A stretch of 15,755 nt of DNA from Oxalobacteraceae bacterium UBA5157. GTDB lineage: Bacteria; Pseudomonadota; Gammaproteobacteria; Burkholderiales; Burkholderiaceae_D. Under the pieces are notes generated by a model. That model had not been told where the DNA came from. It ran no database searches and saw nothing but the letters and a program-made list of their open reading frames with translations. Shown here one piece after another: positions 7,079 to 14,614 of this stretch (the stretch's first letter is position 1; the number at the start of each line of letters is the position of its first letter). The stretch covers positions 1 through 15,755 of the forward strand of contig DHXL01000018.1 of the NCBI GenBank assembly GCA_002415335.1, given 5' to 3'. A program made the position numbers and the translations under genes.

Positions 7079-7615
7079 ATGGAAAAGATTGCTCGCACTC
7101 TCGTCTGGATAGACGACATGGCTCTGAAGATCACCCTCGCGATTTGCGGTGGTCTCCTGACCGTGATGGTCGTGGTGGCGGCGCTGGGCGTGTTCTTTCG
7201 CTTCGTACTGCACTCGTCACTGTCCTGGTCTGAAGAACTCGACGCATATCTCTTCGTTTGGCTGACGTGCCTCGGTGCAGCGGCCGGCGTCAAGATGCGG
7301 GCCCACCCGGAGGTGCGAGCCATCGTAGATCGGCTGCCTTCCTTCACTCAAAAATGGTTGGCCGACTTCACCGATGGCATCGTGCTGGCGCTGGGTTTGA
7401 TCTTCCTGATCTTCGGAGGTGAGATGGTCTCGCTAATGGGCACGGAGACGGCTGCGTCGCTGCCCATCTCGATGGTTTATCCGTACCTGTCCATTCCCGT
7501 CGGCGGTGCGTTGTTGATCTGGCATTCGGCGGTTCGCATCCTTGTCTCAAACCTCGCTCCCGGCGTGCGCCAGGACAGCGTCGCCGCTGCGCACGCCATT
7601 CCCGAACACATTTAG
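7079..7615 (+). CDS. dctQ: TRAP transporter small permease (DctQ family)
   Basis: This is the small membrane subunit that pairs with DctM to form the sodium-driven TRAP permease in the inner membrane. The 178 residues hold four hydrophobic segments at about 18-40, 54-72, 99-117 and 133-153. The family signature SWSEELDAYLFVWL at 49-62 is clear, with GVKMRAHPEVRAIV following as a cytoplasmic loop. The length is normal. The ATG is preceded by GAGG (7070-7073). It lies 16 bases after dctP and 10 bases before dctM, whose ribosome site overlaps the dctQ stop, so the two permease subunits are probably made in step. Confidence 0.93.
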   Translation: MEKIARTLVWIDDMALKITLAICGGLLTVMVVVAALGVFFRFVLHSSLSWSEELDAYLFVWLTCLGAAAGVKMRAHPEVRAIVDRLPSFTQKWLADFTDGIVLALGLIFLIFGGEMVSLMGTETAASLPISMVYPYLSIPVGGALLIWHSAVRILVSNLAPGVRQDSVAAAHAIPEHI

Positions 7616-7618
7616 GAG
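7614..7618 (+). promoter_or_regulatory. Ribosome binding site that sets the dctM start
   Basis: AGGAG overlaps the dctQ stop codon (7613-7615) and lies 7 bases before the ATG at 7626. It favours this start over an in-frame upstream start at 7542, which would add 28 non-hydrophobic residues inside dctQ. Confidence 0.75.
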
Positions 7619-7625
7619 ATGCATC

Positions 7626-8897
7626 ATGTGGTCACTCGGTTTTGGCTTATCCATGCTTGCACTCGGCGTTCCTGTAGCGGTGTGCATCGGCGTCGCAGCG
7701 ACGATTGCACTGGCTTCCACGGGGACGCCTCTGCTGATCATTCCGCAGCAGCTGTTCTCCAACCTCAACAACTTCAGTCTGCTAGCGATTCCCTTCTTTA
7801 TGCTGACCGGCGCCATCATGGATTCCGGTGGTGTATCGAAACGCATCATCGAATTTTCGCAAGCGCTCGTCGGGTTCATGCGCGGTGGAATCGGACAAGT
7901 CACGATCGTAGCGAGCATGTTCTTCGCCGATCTGTCGGGCTCGGCGACGGCCGACACCGCGGCCATAGGCTCGGTCATGATTCCCGGAATGGTCAAGAAG
8001 GGCTACTCGGCGCCGTTCGCGGTTGCGCTGCAATCCGCTGCCGGCTCACTGGGGTTACTGTCTCCCGTCTCGATGAGCATGCTGGTGTATGCATACACCG
8101 CAAACGTATCGGTAGGCACTATGTTCATCGCAGGCATTATCCCGATGCTGCTGGTCGTCATCTCGTTCATGGTCGTGAACTACGTGGTGGCCGTGCGTCG
8201 CAACTACACGGCCGTGGTTCCTTTCTCCGGCAAGCTCCTGTGGATCACGTTCAAGCAAGCGTTCTTGGCCTTGCTGACACCCCTAATCATCCTAGGCGGC
8301 ATTCTGGGTGGCATCTTCACGCCGGTGGAAGCCGGTGTCGTCGCAGCTGTCTACGTGACGGTTGTCAGTCGCTTCGTATTTAAGAGCCTTGACCTGTCGC
8401 ACTTCAAGGAAATCCTGACCAAGACTGCCGTCAATACCACCCGCGTGTCCTTTCTACTGGGCCTGGCCTTCGTGCTTGGCCGTTACATGATTGAAGCCCA
8501 GATTCCGGCGAGGGTCGCTAACAACTTTTTGTTGCTGACGACCAGCGCCGTCGTGTTGCTGATCTTGATTAACCTATTTCTGGTCGCCACCCACACCGTG
8601 CTGGAGACGATCTCAAGCATAGTAGTGGTGATTCCGGTGTTCATGCCACTGGTGGCGAAGATGGGGATCGACCCAATCGTCTTCGGAGTGATAGTGCTGA
8701 TCAATTCCGCCATCGGCATCAACATGCCTCCCATCGGCTTCTGCTTGTTTACCGCGGCGTCGATCGGTGGTGTCTCGGTGGAGAAGGCAACCAAGGCCAT
8801 CATGCCTTTTATCCTGGCCTTGCTTCTCGACCTGGCACTGATAATCGCGTTTCCACAGATCCCCCGTTTCCTGCCCGATCTACTCGGAATGAAGTGA
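7626..8897 (+). CDS. dctM: TRAP transporter large permease (DctM family)
   Basis: This is the main sodium/solute translocating subunit of the TRAP transporter in the inner membrane. From the chosen start it has 423 residues, normal for DctM, with a dozen or so hydrophobic segments across its whole length. Family features include NLNNFSLLAIPFFMLTGAIM, then GGIGQVTIVASMFFADLSGS followed by ATADTAAIGSVMIPGM, and near the end NSAIGINMPPIGFCLF, the repeated glycine-proline helix break of the transport core. The protein begins MWSLGFGLSMLALGVPVAV, a typical first helix. The next gene, a MaoC-like hydratase, starts 10 bases after the stop, so transport and catabolism share a transcript. Confidence 0.93.
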   Translation: MWSLGFGLSMLALGVPVAVCIGVAATIALASTGTPLLIIPQQLFSNLNNFSLLAIPFFMLTGAIMDSGGVSKRIIEFSQALVGFMRGGIGQVTIVASMFFADLSGSATADTAAIGSVMIPGMVKKGYSAPFAVALQSAAGSLGLLSPVSMSMLVYAYTANVSVGTMFIAGIIPMLLVVISFMVVNYVVAVRRNYTAVVPFSGKLLWITFKQAFLALLTPLIILGGILGGIFTPVEAGVVAAVYVTVVSRFVFKSLDLSHFKEILTKTAVNTTRVSFLLGLAFVLGRYMIEAQIPARVANNFLLLTTSAVVLLILINLFLVATHTVLETISSIVVVIPVFMPLVAKMGIDPIVFGVIVLINSAIGINMPPIGFCLFTAASIGGVSVEKATKAIMPFILALLLDLALIIAFPQIPRFLPDLLGMK

Positions 8898-8907
8898 GAC
8901 CACAACT

Positions 8908-9333
8908 ATGGCCAAACGACCCCACATGGACTGCTACGCGGTCGGCGACACCGCCGAATTCGCGAAGACGGTCTCCGAATACGACGTATACGGTTTCGCC
9001 GGCATCGTCGGCGATTTCTTCGGCGTGCATGTAAACGAGGAATACGCGAAGACCACGCGTTTTGAGAGGCGCATCGCGCAGGGTGCACTATCGGTTGGCT
9101 TTCTGGCTACCGTGATGGGTTACATGGCGGCGAAGGCGCCGAACCCCGGCGCGGTATCGCATCGCTATGACATCACCTTCACGGCTCCGGTGTACATCGG
9201 CGACACCGTCACCGCCAGACTCGATCTGGCCGAGAAGGAAGATGAGCGCAACACCTGCATCTTCATCGCCACCGTGACCAACCAGAAGGGCACCGTCGTG
9301 GCGAGTGGCAAAACCTACCTCAAGGTGCTGTGA
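8908..9333 (+). CDS. MaoC-like (R)-specific enoyl-CoA hydratase, variant active-site loop
   Basis: The product is a 141-residue single hot-dog-fold protein of the MaoC dehydratase family, which adds water to 2-enoyl-CoA or removes it from 3-hydroxyacyl-CoA in the cytoplasm. The active-site block lies at 25-60. D36 and H41 (GDFFGVH) keep the exact Asp-x4-His spacing of the catalytic pair, and RIAQGAL at 55-61 stands for the usual IAHGM/L. The customary Asn-Pro between Asp and His (GDxNPxH) is replaced by Phe-Gly, so substrate choice may differ from polyhydroxyalkanoate-type hydratases. The downstream stretch SHRYDITFTAPVYIGDTV is the usual second strand block. It lies 10 bases after dctM and 4 bases before the crotonase gene. 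Confidence 0.87.
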   Translation: MAKRPHMDCYAVGDTAEFAKTVSEYDVYGFAGIVGDFFGVHVNEEYAKTTRFERRIAQGALSVGFLATVMGYMAAKAPNPGAVSHRYDITFTAPVYIGDTVTARLDLAEKEDERNTCIFIATVTNQKGTVVASGKTYLKVL

Positions 9334-9337
9334 AGAG

Positions 9338-10153
9338 ATGAGTGCCGCTCCATCGATGTTGTTATCCGAACAGGCGGGTGCGGTGCGACTTCTGACCGTC
9401 AACCGGCCCGACAAGCTCAATGCCTTCGCTCCCGGCCTGCTGCAGCTGCTCGACGCAGCGCTCGACGCCGCGGCTGCGGACGAGGCTACCCGCGCCGTGG
9501 TCATTACCGGGGCAGGCAGCAAGGCGTTCGTCGCCGGCAACGACCTCGAGGCATTGGTGCAACTCGACCCGGTCGCTGCCTACCGCGACATGGTGGCCGG
9601 CCACCGCGTCTTCAAGCGCCTGCACGAGTTCGCCAAGCCGACCATCGCAATGGTCAACGGTTACGCCCTCGGCGGCGGTTTTGAGCTCGCGCTGGCGTGT
9701 GACTTCATCATCGCCTCGGCGACGGCCCGTTTCGGCTTCCCCGAGATCCAGCTCGACACGATGCCTGGCTGGGGCGGGACGCAGCTCGCTGTACAGAAAA
9801 TGGGTCTGACGCGGGCCAAGGAGATGGTTCTCACCGGGCGCCACTACGCGGTCGAGGAATGTCGCGATTTCGGTTTCATCAACCGCATTGCGAGTCCCGA
9901 AAATTTGCGCGCCGAGACCTTCGCGTTCGCTGCGTCGCTCACCGCCCACCATCCGTTTGCAGTCGAGATGGCGAAGCTCGCGGTCAACCGCGCAGTCGAG
10001 CTACCGCTGCATGCAGGGCTCGAATTCGAGGCCGCAAGCTACGCCCTCAACTTCGGTGCACCGCACGCGCGGGCCGGGATTCGCGACTTTCTCGCACGTA
10101 GCGACGCCAAGGCACGTCGTTCTGCCCGTGCCTCATCCACCGTATTCAAGTGA
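9338..10153 (+). CDS. Enoyl-CoA hydratase/isomerase family protein (crotonase fold)
   Basis: The product has 271 residues and is cytoplasmic, acting on acyl-CoA thioesters. The oxyanion-hole block FVAGNDLEAL is at 64-73 and NGYALGGGFELALACD at 107-122. Both glutamates of classical enoyl-CoA hydratases are present, E116 (GGGFE) and E136 (PEIQLD), 20 residues apart as in rat mitochondrial hydratase. PGWGGTQ follows at 143-149. True hydratase activity is therefore plausible, though crotonases also act as lyases or isomerases. The C-terminus is less standard, ending in a basic serine/alanine-rich tail. The ATG at 9338 is chosen because it lies just after the stop of the preceding gene with GAAGAG in front; an in-frame start at 9305 would overlap that gene. 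The acyl-CoA dehydrogenase gene starts 7 bases downstream. Confidence 0.9.
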   Translation: MSAAPSMLLSEQAGAVRLLTVNRPDKLNAFAPGLLQLLDAALDAAAADEATRAVVITGAGSKAFVAGNDLEALVQLDPVAAYRDMVAGHRVFKRLHEFAKPTIAMVNGYALGGGFELALACDFIIASATARFGFPEIQLDTMPGWGGTQLAVQKMGLTRAKEMVLTGRHYAVEECRDFGFINRIASPENLRAETFAFAASLTAHHPFAVEMAKLAVNRAVELPLHAGLEFEAASYALNFGAPHARAGIRDFLARSDAKARRSARASSTVFK

Positions 10154-10160
10154 GTCTCCA

Positions 10161-11306
10161 ATGCACCCCTGGTTGACCGAAGAGAATACGATGATCCGTG
10201 ACACGGTACGCCGCTTCGCCGAGCGCGACATCGCCCCCATTTCCGAAGAACTGTGGGAAAAAGAGGGCTTCCCCTACGACGTCTGGCGGCAGGCGGGAGA
10301 GTTGGGCTTCACCGGCCTTCCCTACCCCGAGGCCTACGGAGGCGGCGGCGGTTCATGGCTTTCCTTCGTCATCGTACTGGAGGAACTGGCGCGCGTGGAC
10401 TGCGCCGTCGCTAACTCGCTAATGGCCAACTCCTCTGTCGCCAGCCTGTTGAACAACTTCGGTAACCCAGCGCAGAAAGAGAAGTTCTTGAAGCCGATTT
10501 TGGACGGTTCATGCATCGGCTCGATCGCGCTGACCGAGCCGAACGCGGGGTCCGACGCGGGCGCAATCCAGACCCGTGCCGCGCTGGTCGACGGCGGCTG
10601 GGTGATCAACGGCGCCAAGATATTCATTAGCAATTCCGGCACTGAAGTGACAGGGCCTGTGGTGCTGGCCGCCGTCACCGGCAAGAAGGCCGACGGCCGC
10701 AACGAAATCTCTAACATCATCGTGCCTAACGGCGCGCCTGGCTTCACCTATGGCAAGAAGCTCAAGAAGATTGGTTGGCGCGCGTCGAGCACCTACGAAC
10801 TCTTCTTCGACAACTGCGCCGTGCCGGCGGATAACCTGCTGGGCGTGCAAGGCTCCGGCCTCCGGCAGACACTATCGACGATCAACACCGGCCGCATCTT
10901 CATCGGTGCGCTGGCACTCGGAATCCTGCAAGGATCGCTTGACCGCGCCACCACGTACATGAAGGACCGTTCGCAGTTCGGTAAGCCGATCGCGACCTTC
11001 CAGGCCCTGCAGTTCAAGCTGGCTGACATGGCCGTGCACACGCACGCCGCGCGGCTAATGGTGTACCAAGCCGCAGCATTGAAGGACGAGGGTCGTTCCT
11101 TCGATCAGGAAGCGTCTATGGCCAAGCTGTTTGCCACCGAGCGTGCGATGGAGGCCGCGCACCAGGCCGTCCAGATCCACGGCGGCTACGGAATCATGAG
11201 CGAGTATCCGGTGTCCCGCGCGTTCGGTGACGCCAAGGTGCTCGAGATCGTCGAAGGAACGTCGGAGATACAGCGCATGATCATCTCGCGCGCTCTGCTG
11301 AATTAA
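10161..11306 (+). CDS. Acyl-CoA dehydrogenase
   Basis: This FAD enzyme introduces a 2,3 double bond into an acyl-CoA and passes electrons to ETF. The 381 residues match the family in length and order: an N-terminal helical domain to ~118, the beta-domain with IALTEPNAGSDAGA at 122-135 and FISNSGTEVTG at 155-165, and a C-terminal helical domain with RSQFGKPIATFQALQFKLAD at 270-289. QIHGGYGIMSEYPVSRAFGD at 338-357 is the FAD-contacting stretch. The expected catalytic base is E365 in VEGTSEIQR. Val precedes it where Tyr is common. The ATG at 10161 gives a standard N-terminus (MHPWLTEENTMIRDTVRRFA); a much longer in-frame ORF from 9888 lies inside the crotonase gene and is not real. It is part of the operon, 26 bases before the CoA-transferase. 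Confidence 0.93.
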   Translation: MHPWLTEENTMIRDTVRRFAERDIAPISEELWEKEGFPYDVWRQAGELGFTGLPYPEAYGGGGGSWLSFVIVLEELARVDCAVANSLMANSSVASLLNNFGNPAQKEKFLKPILDGSCIGSIALTEPNAGSDAGAIQTRAALVDGGWVINGAKIFISNSGTEVTGPVVLAAVTGKKADGRNEISNIIVPNGAPGFTYGKKLKKIGWRASSTYELFFDNCAVPADNLLGVQGSGLRQTLSTINTGRIFIGALALGILQGSLDRATTYMKDRSQFGKPIATFQALQFKLADMAVHTHAARLMVYQAAALKDEGRSFDQEASMAKLFATERAMEAAHQAVQIHGGYGIMSEYPVSRAFGDAKVLEIVEGTSEIQRMIISRALLN

Positions 11307-11320
11307 ACCCCATGAACACT

Positions 11321-11326
11321 AAGGAG
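11321..11326 (+). promoter_or_regulatory. Ribosome binding site that sets the CoA-transferase start
   Basis: AAGGAG lies 6 bases before the ATG at 11333. That start gives the common family opening MFKGVKVLSF. An in-frame ATG at 11312 would add seven residues and has no good site upstream. Confidence 0.7.
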
Positions 11327-11332
11327 CAAAAC

Positions 11333-12556
11333 ATGTTCAAAGGCGTGAAAGTCCTGAGCTTTACCCATTTCCTGCAGGGCCCTTCGGCGGTGCAGATGCT
11401 AGCCGACCTAGGAGCCGATGTGATCAAGATCGAACCGCTCAAGGGCGCCTTTGAGCGTCACTGGGCCGGGCTCGACGCGTTTATCGGTGACGTGAGCGTC
11501 TTCTTCATGCTGGCCAACCGCAACCAACGCAGCCTGTCGATCGACCTGCGCAGCGAGGAGGGGAAAGAAATCATCTTGCGTATGGTGCGCGAGACCGACG
11601 TAGTGATCGAAAACTACCGGCCGGGCGTGATGAAGCGGCTGGGCTTTGACTATGAGAGATTGAAGACGATCAACCCGCGGCTCATCTATTGCTCCTGCAC
11701 CGGTTACGGTTCCGATGGTCCCTACTTAGAGCGTCCCGGTCAGGACCTGCTGCTGCAATGCATGAGCGGCTTGGCGATGCTGTCCGGCGAGGACGGAGCT
11801 CCGCCGACGCCCGTCGGCGCGGCGATCGTCGATCAGCACGCGGCGATGCTAGCGGCTTTCGGCGTCGTGGCGGCGATGTACGAACGGGAAAAGACTGGCA
11901 AGGGCAAGATGATAGAGAGCAACCTGCTCAACGCCGCGCTGAACCTGCAGATTGAGCCGCTGACCTACCACCTGAACAAGGGCCCCTTGTGGGCGCGCTC
12001 GATGCCCGGCATGGGTAGCCGATTTCATCCGGCCCCTTACGGCGTCTACCAAACCAGCGACGGGTGGATCGCGATTTCACTGACCTCTGCCGATAAGCTC
12101 GTAAAGGCCTTCGGAGCGGATCCGTTTGCTCGGTACACCGATCGGGATCAGATCGACAAGCGCAGCGAGATCCACCAAGCGGTGTGTGCGGCGACGCTGC
12201 GCAAGACCACCGCCGAATGGGAGGTCGTCTTCGAGCAGTGCGATGTCTGGAATGCACCCGTCAACGGGTACGAAGAAGTTGAACGCGACCCCCAGGTGGC
12301 CTTCAACAAGATGATCATTGACGTCGAGCACCCGGATGCGGGCAGCGTAAAGTTGCTCAGCCACCCGGTGCGCTATGACGGAAAGGCGCCGGCCGTGAAC
12401 CGGCCGCCGCCGCGTATCGGCGAACACACGCGCGAGGTCCTTGCCGAACTCGGCTACGACAAGGCGGAAATTGAAGCATTCGTCAGCAGCAAGGTGGTCA
12501 TGCCAATGCCGGTGAAGTGCACCACGCCCGACCCGGCCCGGCCGGTGGAACGCTAG
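11333..12556 (+). CDS. Class III CoA-transferase (CaiB/BaiF family)
   Basis: This enzyme moves CoA from a donor acyl-CoA, often succinyl-CoA, to a free carboxylate, so it probably activates the acid brought in by the TRAP transporter. The product has 407 residues, full length. Family features are GPSAVQMLADLGADVIKIEP at 16-35, LSIDLRSEEGKEI at 68-80, VIENYRPGVMKRLGFDYERL at 91-110, and NPRLIYCSCTGYGSDGPY at 114-131. The catalytic aspartate, which forms the acyl-aspartyl anhydride, is D138 in ERPGQDLLLQ. A CoA-transferase together with an acyl-CoA dehydrogenase and a crotonase recalls the CaiB/CaiA/CaiD set of carnitine metabolism, but here the transporter is of a different class, so the substrate is left open. 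It is the last intact gene of the operon; remnants follow. Confidence 0.92.
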   Translation: MFKGVKVLSFTHFLQGPSAVQMLADLGADVIKIEPLKGAFERHWAGLDAFIGDVSVFFMLANRNQRSLSIDLRSEEGKEIILRMVRETDVVIENYRPGVMKRLGFDYERLKTINPRLIYCSCTGYGSDGPYLERPGQDLLLQCMSGLAMLSGEDGAPPTPVGAAIVDQHAAMLAAFGVVAAMYEREKTGKGKMIESNLLNAALNLQIEPLTYHLNKGPLWARSMPGMGSRFHPAPYGVYQTSDGWIAISLTSADKLVKAFGADPFARYTDRDQIDKRSEIHQAVCAATLRKTTAEWEVVFEQCDVWNAPVNGYEEVERDPQVAFNKMIIDVEHPDAGSVKLLSHPVRYDGKAPAVNRPPPRIGEHTREVLAELGYDKAEIEAFVSSKVVMPMPVKCTTPDPARPVER

Positions 12557-12607
12557 GATCTTTCTTTGAGCTGAATCCGTTCCTGATAAAGATTGGCAAA
12601 ACGTGAA

Positions 12608-12766
12608 ATGAATGACGCATGGAAGTTCATGAACCCCGGACAGAACGTCGTCGGCAACAGCGCCATCCAGAGCTTCCCCGACTTGATTCGCCGTTTGGGC
12701 GCGAAGCGTGTGGCTGTGGTCACCGACCCCGGCATCATGCGGGGCTGCCGCGAACGATCGCGATGA
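12608..12766 (+). pseudogene. N-terminal remnant of an iron-containing alcohol dehydrogenase
   Basis: The ORF starts at ATG 12608 and stops after 52 codons. NVVGNSAIQSFPDLIRRLGA followed by KRVAVVTDPGI (about residues 14-43) matches the N-terminus of group III (Fe-dependent) alcohol dehydrogenases, in which a strand-helix-strand binds NAD(P). Homology stops at about 12742. The last codons to the TGA (12764-12766) read out-of-frame sequence from the following short-chain dehydrogenase fragment. A full protein would have ~380 residues, so about 85% is missing, including the metal ligands. It starts 51 bases after the CoA-transferase, in the same direction, so it was probably once the next operon gene. 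Confidence 0.7.
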
Positions 12767-12839
12767 ATTCGAGCTGCCGTGCAACTGTTATGCGACCGGG
12801 GCGATCCTATCCGTGGATGGCGGTTCGCTTGTGCGATAG
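12744..12839 (+). pseudogene. C-terminal remnant of a short-chain dehydrogenase/reductase
   Basis: In the frame ending at TAG 12837-12839 the sequence reads ...CYATGAILSVDGGSLVR-stop. This is the C-terminal signature of SDR oxidoreductases (TGxxLxVDGG), which follows the last strand of the Rossmann fold. There is no start codon, nucleotide-binding motif or YxxxK site. The fragment begins where the iron-alcohol-dehydrogenase homology ends (~12742-12746) and in another frame. This shows that a deletion joined two unrelated genes. Confidence 0.65.
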
Positions 12840-12960
12840 CCAACCAATCCTCAACCACTAGAAGAGCACCGAAATGAAAGACCAAGAGTCACATAAATCC
12901 CTACAGCAACGACCTGAACTGATACGGGGCGAGCAACAGCCAGACCGCAAGAGCCATGCC

Positions 12961-13392
12961 ATGAACGCGTTCGAGAGCTTTCTTAGCTTCGAAGACATAC
13001 CAATTGGACACAAGCACACCAAGTCCCGCACGATCACCGGGGCCGATGTGGACGCCTTCGGGCATCTGTCTGGTGACCTCAACCCGCTGCATATGGACGA
13101 TGCCTTTGCCTCTCGCACGCCATTCGGACGGCGCTTGGCGCACGGACTGCTAACGGGGGCGATCATATCGACAACGCACACCGAACTCACCGGGCCTGGC
13201 TTCGTCTATGTCGGCCAAGAATTGCGATTCCTCGGGCCTGTGTTCGTCGGCGACACGATCACCGTCGAAGTCACGGTCGTCGAAAAGAAGGCGGCCAAGC
13301 GCATCCTCATCATGGACACAATGGTACGCAATCAAACGGGCCAGGCTGTCTTGAGCGGTTTGTCGGCACTCAAGGAGCTGAACCTTGGTTGA
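12961..13392 (+). CDS. MaoC family dehydratase, canonical (R)-hydratase
   Basis: From ATG 12961 the product has 143 residues, the normal size of a single-domain MaoC hydratase. The active-site block is canonical: FGHLSGDLNPLHMDDAFA at 33-50 with catalytic D39 and H44, then TPFGRRLAHGLL. It should hydrate 2-enoyl-CoA to (R)-3-hydroxyacyl-CoA in the cytoplasm. The ORF opens earlier, at ATG 12874 (AGAAGAG in front). That would add 29 hydrophilic residues, MKDQESHKSL..., not seen in the family, so the internal start with CAAGAG at 12948-12953 is preferred. It lies among gene remnants, but its own reading frame is intact and its key residues are kept, so it is probably still functional. It may be transcribed from the upstream operon. 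Confidence 0.88.
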   Translation: MNAFESFLSFEDIPIGHKHTKSRTITGADVDAFGHLSGDLNPLHMDDAFASRTPFGRRLAHGLLTGAIISTTHTELTGPGFVYVGQELRFLGPVFVGDTITVEVTVVEKKAAKRILIMDTMVRNQTGQAVLSGLSALKELNLG

Positions 13393-13412
13393 TGTGTCGA
13401 TAGACATGCAAG

Positions 13413-13570
13413 GTTACCGGCGCGGAGATCGGCATCCACCTCGGCTCGGAGTGGACAACCCAAAACCCGAGGTGGTGCTCGCGGTCAATGGCCAAAGGAA
13501 GATCGTCGGCGCAGCGCTGGGCAACGACGTCAACCTGCGCGACTTCGAGGGGCGCAGGGCCCTGCTCCTA
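13413..13570 (+). pseudogene. Internal fragment of an AraD1/fumarylacetoacetate hydrolase-family gene, frameshifted
   Basis: Two adjacent frames together give one conserved block. TGAEIGIHLGSEWT is read at 13416-13457. After a one-base shift, NPKPEVVLAVNG then KIVGAALGNDVNLRDFEGRR and ALLL follow to 13570. This resembles the metal-binding core of AraD1-type FAH-family proteins, associated with dehydration or hydrolysis of sugar-derived 2-keto acids. One base appears lost near 13456 (TGGACAACCC where TGGACAAACCC would stay in frame). Both the start and the end of the gene are missing: only about 50 of some 330 residues remain. It starts ~20 bases after the MaoC stop. A + ORF from 13385 to 13687 spans the second half, but its ends are not family sequence. 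Confidence 0.7.
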
Positions 13571-13594
13571 AGTAACCCCATAGGTGTTTCTCGC

Positions 13595-13624
13595 TTGATC
13601 GAGGAAAACCAAAAAGTTTATGAT
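13595..13624 (+). promoter_or_regulatory. Probable sigma70-type promoter of the AraC-family gene
   Basis: TTGATC (13595-13600) and TATGAT (13619-13624) are separated by 18 bases. The -10 differs from TATAAT at one base and the -35 from TTGACA at two. The sequence around it is AT-richer than its surroundings. Transcription would start near 13631, giving a ~90-base leader before the ATG at 13721. The region 13571-13720 holds no gene. Confidence 0.5.
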
Positions 13625-13720
13625 TTAACATTGCAGTATTGTCGCCAGAAAATGACTGCGATGCCGGCAAAGGGGTTGCCTGAATAAGTTTCGATAGCGT
13701 AATTCGGGTCCACCTTCCAA

Positions 13721-14614
13721 ATGCACTGCGTCTCCTCTTGTCATTTGCCAATCTTCAAGATCAAGGATTTTGAGTACGGTTCTGAGATCAAGTCCCTCGA
13801 CTTCAATCTGGGACCACTGAACAAACTCATGTCAACGTTGCCCTATCCTCATCGGCACGATTGTTTTCAGATTGTCTGGGTAGAGCACGGCACTGGCTAC
13901 CACATCATCGATTCGGTGAAATACGACGTGAAGCCTAGGACATTGTTCTTCATGTCTCCCGGACAGATCCATGATTTTGTGCTTTCGCAAGACACGACGG
14001 GTTGCAGCATAAACTTCAGCCCAGAGTTCTTTGCACTGCAGTTGCAGAATAAGAATGCCCTCCACGAAATCCCGATTTACGATCTGAAGCACAGCGTTCA
14101 GGCGGTTTACCTTGATGATGGGCAAGCCAGTAGCGTGCTCGAAACGCTAAATGCCATTGACGAAGAATATTATTCCGACCAGATAGGATGGCAGGAAGTG
14201 ATCCGGTGCCACCTATTCATCCTCCTGATGAAGGCATCGAGGGTGGCTGTTCCGGGCTTCGATGCCGCCCCGGCGTCGCGCAACCTTTTGCTGACGCGCC
14301 GGTTCAAGACTCTGTTGGAGGAACAGTTTATTTCGATCCAAGACGTCAGCGAATACGCTCGACTGCTGAGAGTCAATGAACGTACTCTAAACGAAGCTGT
14401 GCGGCAATCTTCCGGCTTCACGGTGGCCAAGATAATTCGCGAACGCGTGATGCTGGAGGCTAAGCGTTTGCTGCTTCATTCCGAAATCAGCATCGCGGCG
14501 GTAGCCGAGCAATTGACCTTCGAAGATCCGGCCTATTTCAGCCGCTGCTTCAAAAAGCACACCGGCCGCTCGCCTATCGAATTTCGTCAGGGCTTGGCTA
14601 GGCTGTTGACCTGA
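13721..14614 (+). CDS. AraC family transcriptional regulator
   Basis: The product is a 297-residue cytoplasmic DNA-binding regulator. Residues ~20-120 form a cupin-like sensor domain (YPHRHDCFQIVWVEHGTGYH at 42-61, MSPGQIHDFVL at 88-98). Residues ~195-295 form the two helix-turn-helix motifs of the AraC family. The first is around VSEYARLLRVNERTLNEAV. The second is around ISIAAVAEQLTFEDPAYFSR, followed by CFKKHTGRSPIEFR, the strongest family signature. Length and order match one-component AraC activators of catabolic genes. The ribosome site is weak, so ATG 13721 is less sure. It lies 123 bases before the GH88 gene and after the decayed AraD1 fragment, in the same direction. It could control the glycosidase gene, the TRAP/CoA-ester operon, or both; the sequence does not decide. 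Confidence 0.92.
   Translation: MHCVSSCHLPIFKIKDFEYGSEIKSLDFNLGPLNKLMSTLPYPHRHDCFQIVWVEHGTGYHIIDSVKYDVKPRTLFFMSPGQIHDFVLSQDTTGCSINFSPEFFALQLQNKNALHEIPIYDLKHSVQAVYLDDGQASSVLETLNAIDEEYYSDQIGWQEVIRCHLFILLMKASRVAVPGFDAAPASRNLLLTRRFKTLLEEQFISIQDVSEYARLLRVNERTLNEAVRQSSGFTVAKIIRERVMLEAKRLLLHSEISIAAVAEQLTFEDPAYFSRCFKKHTGRSPIEFRQGLARLLT

Noticed and set aside
6652..7347. 231-codon minus-strand ORF across the dctP/dctQ junction
   Set aside because: It is antisense to two clearly identified TRAP genes and carries low-complexity, glycine- and arginine-rich translation typical of GC-rich shadows.
9888..10160. 91-codon N-terminal extension of the acyl-CoA dehydrogenase
   Set aside because: It lies within the crotonase gene in another frame and is arginine- and serine-rich. 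The family start is at 10161, just after the crotonase stop.
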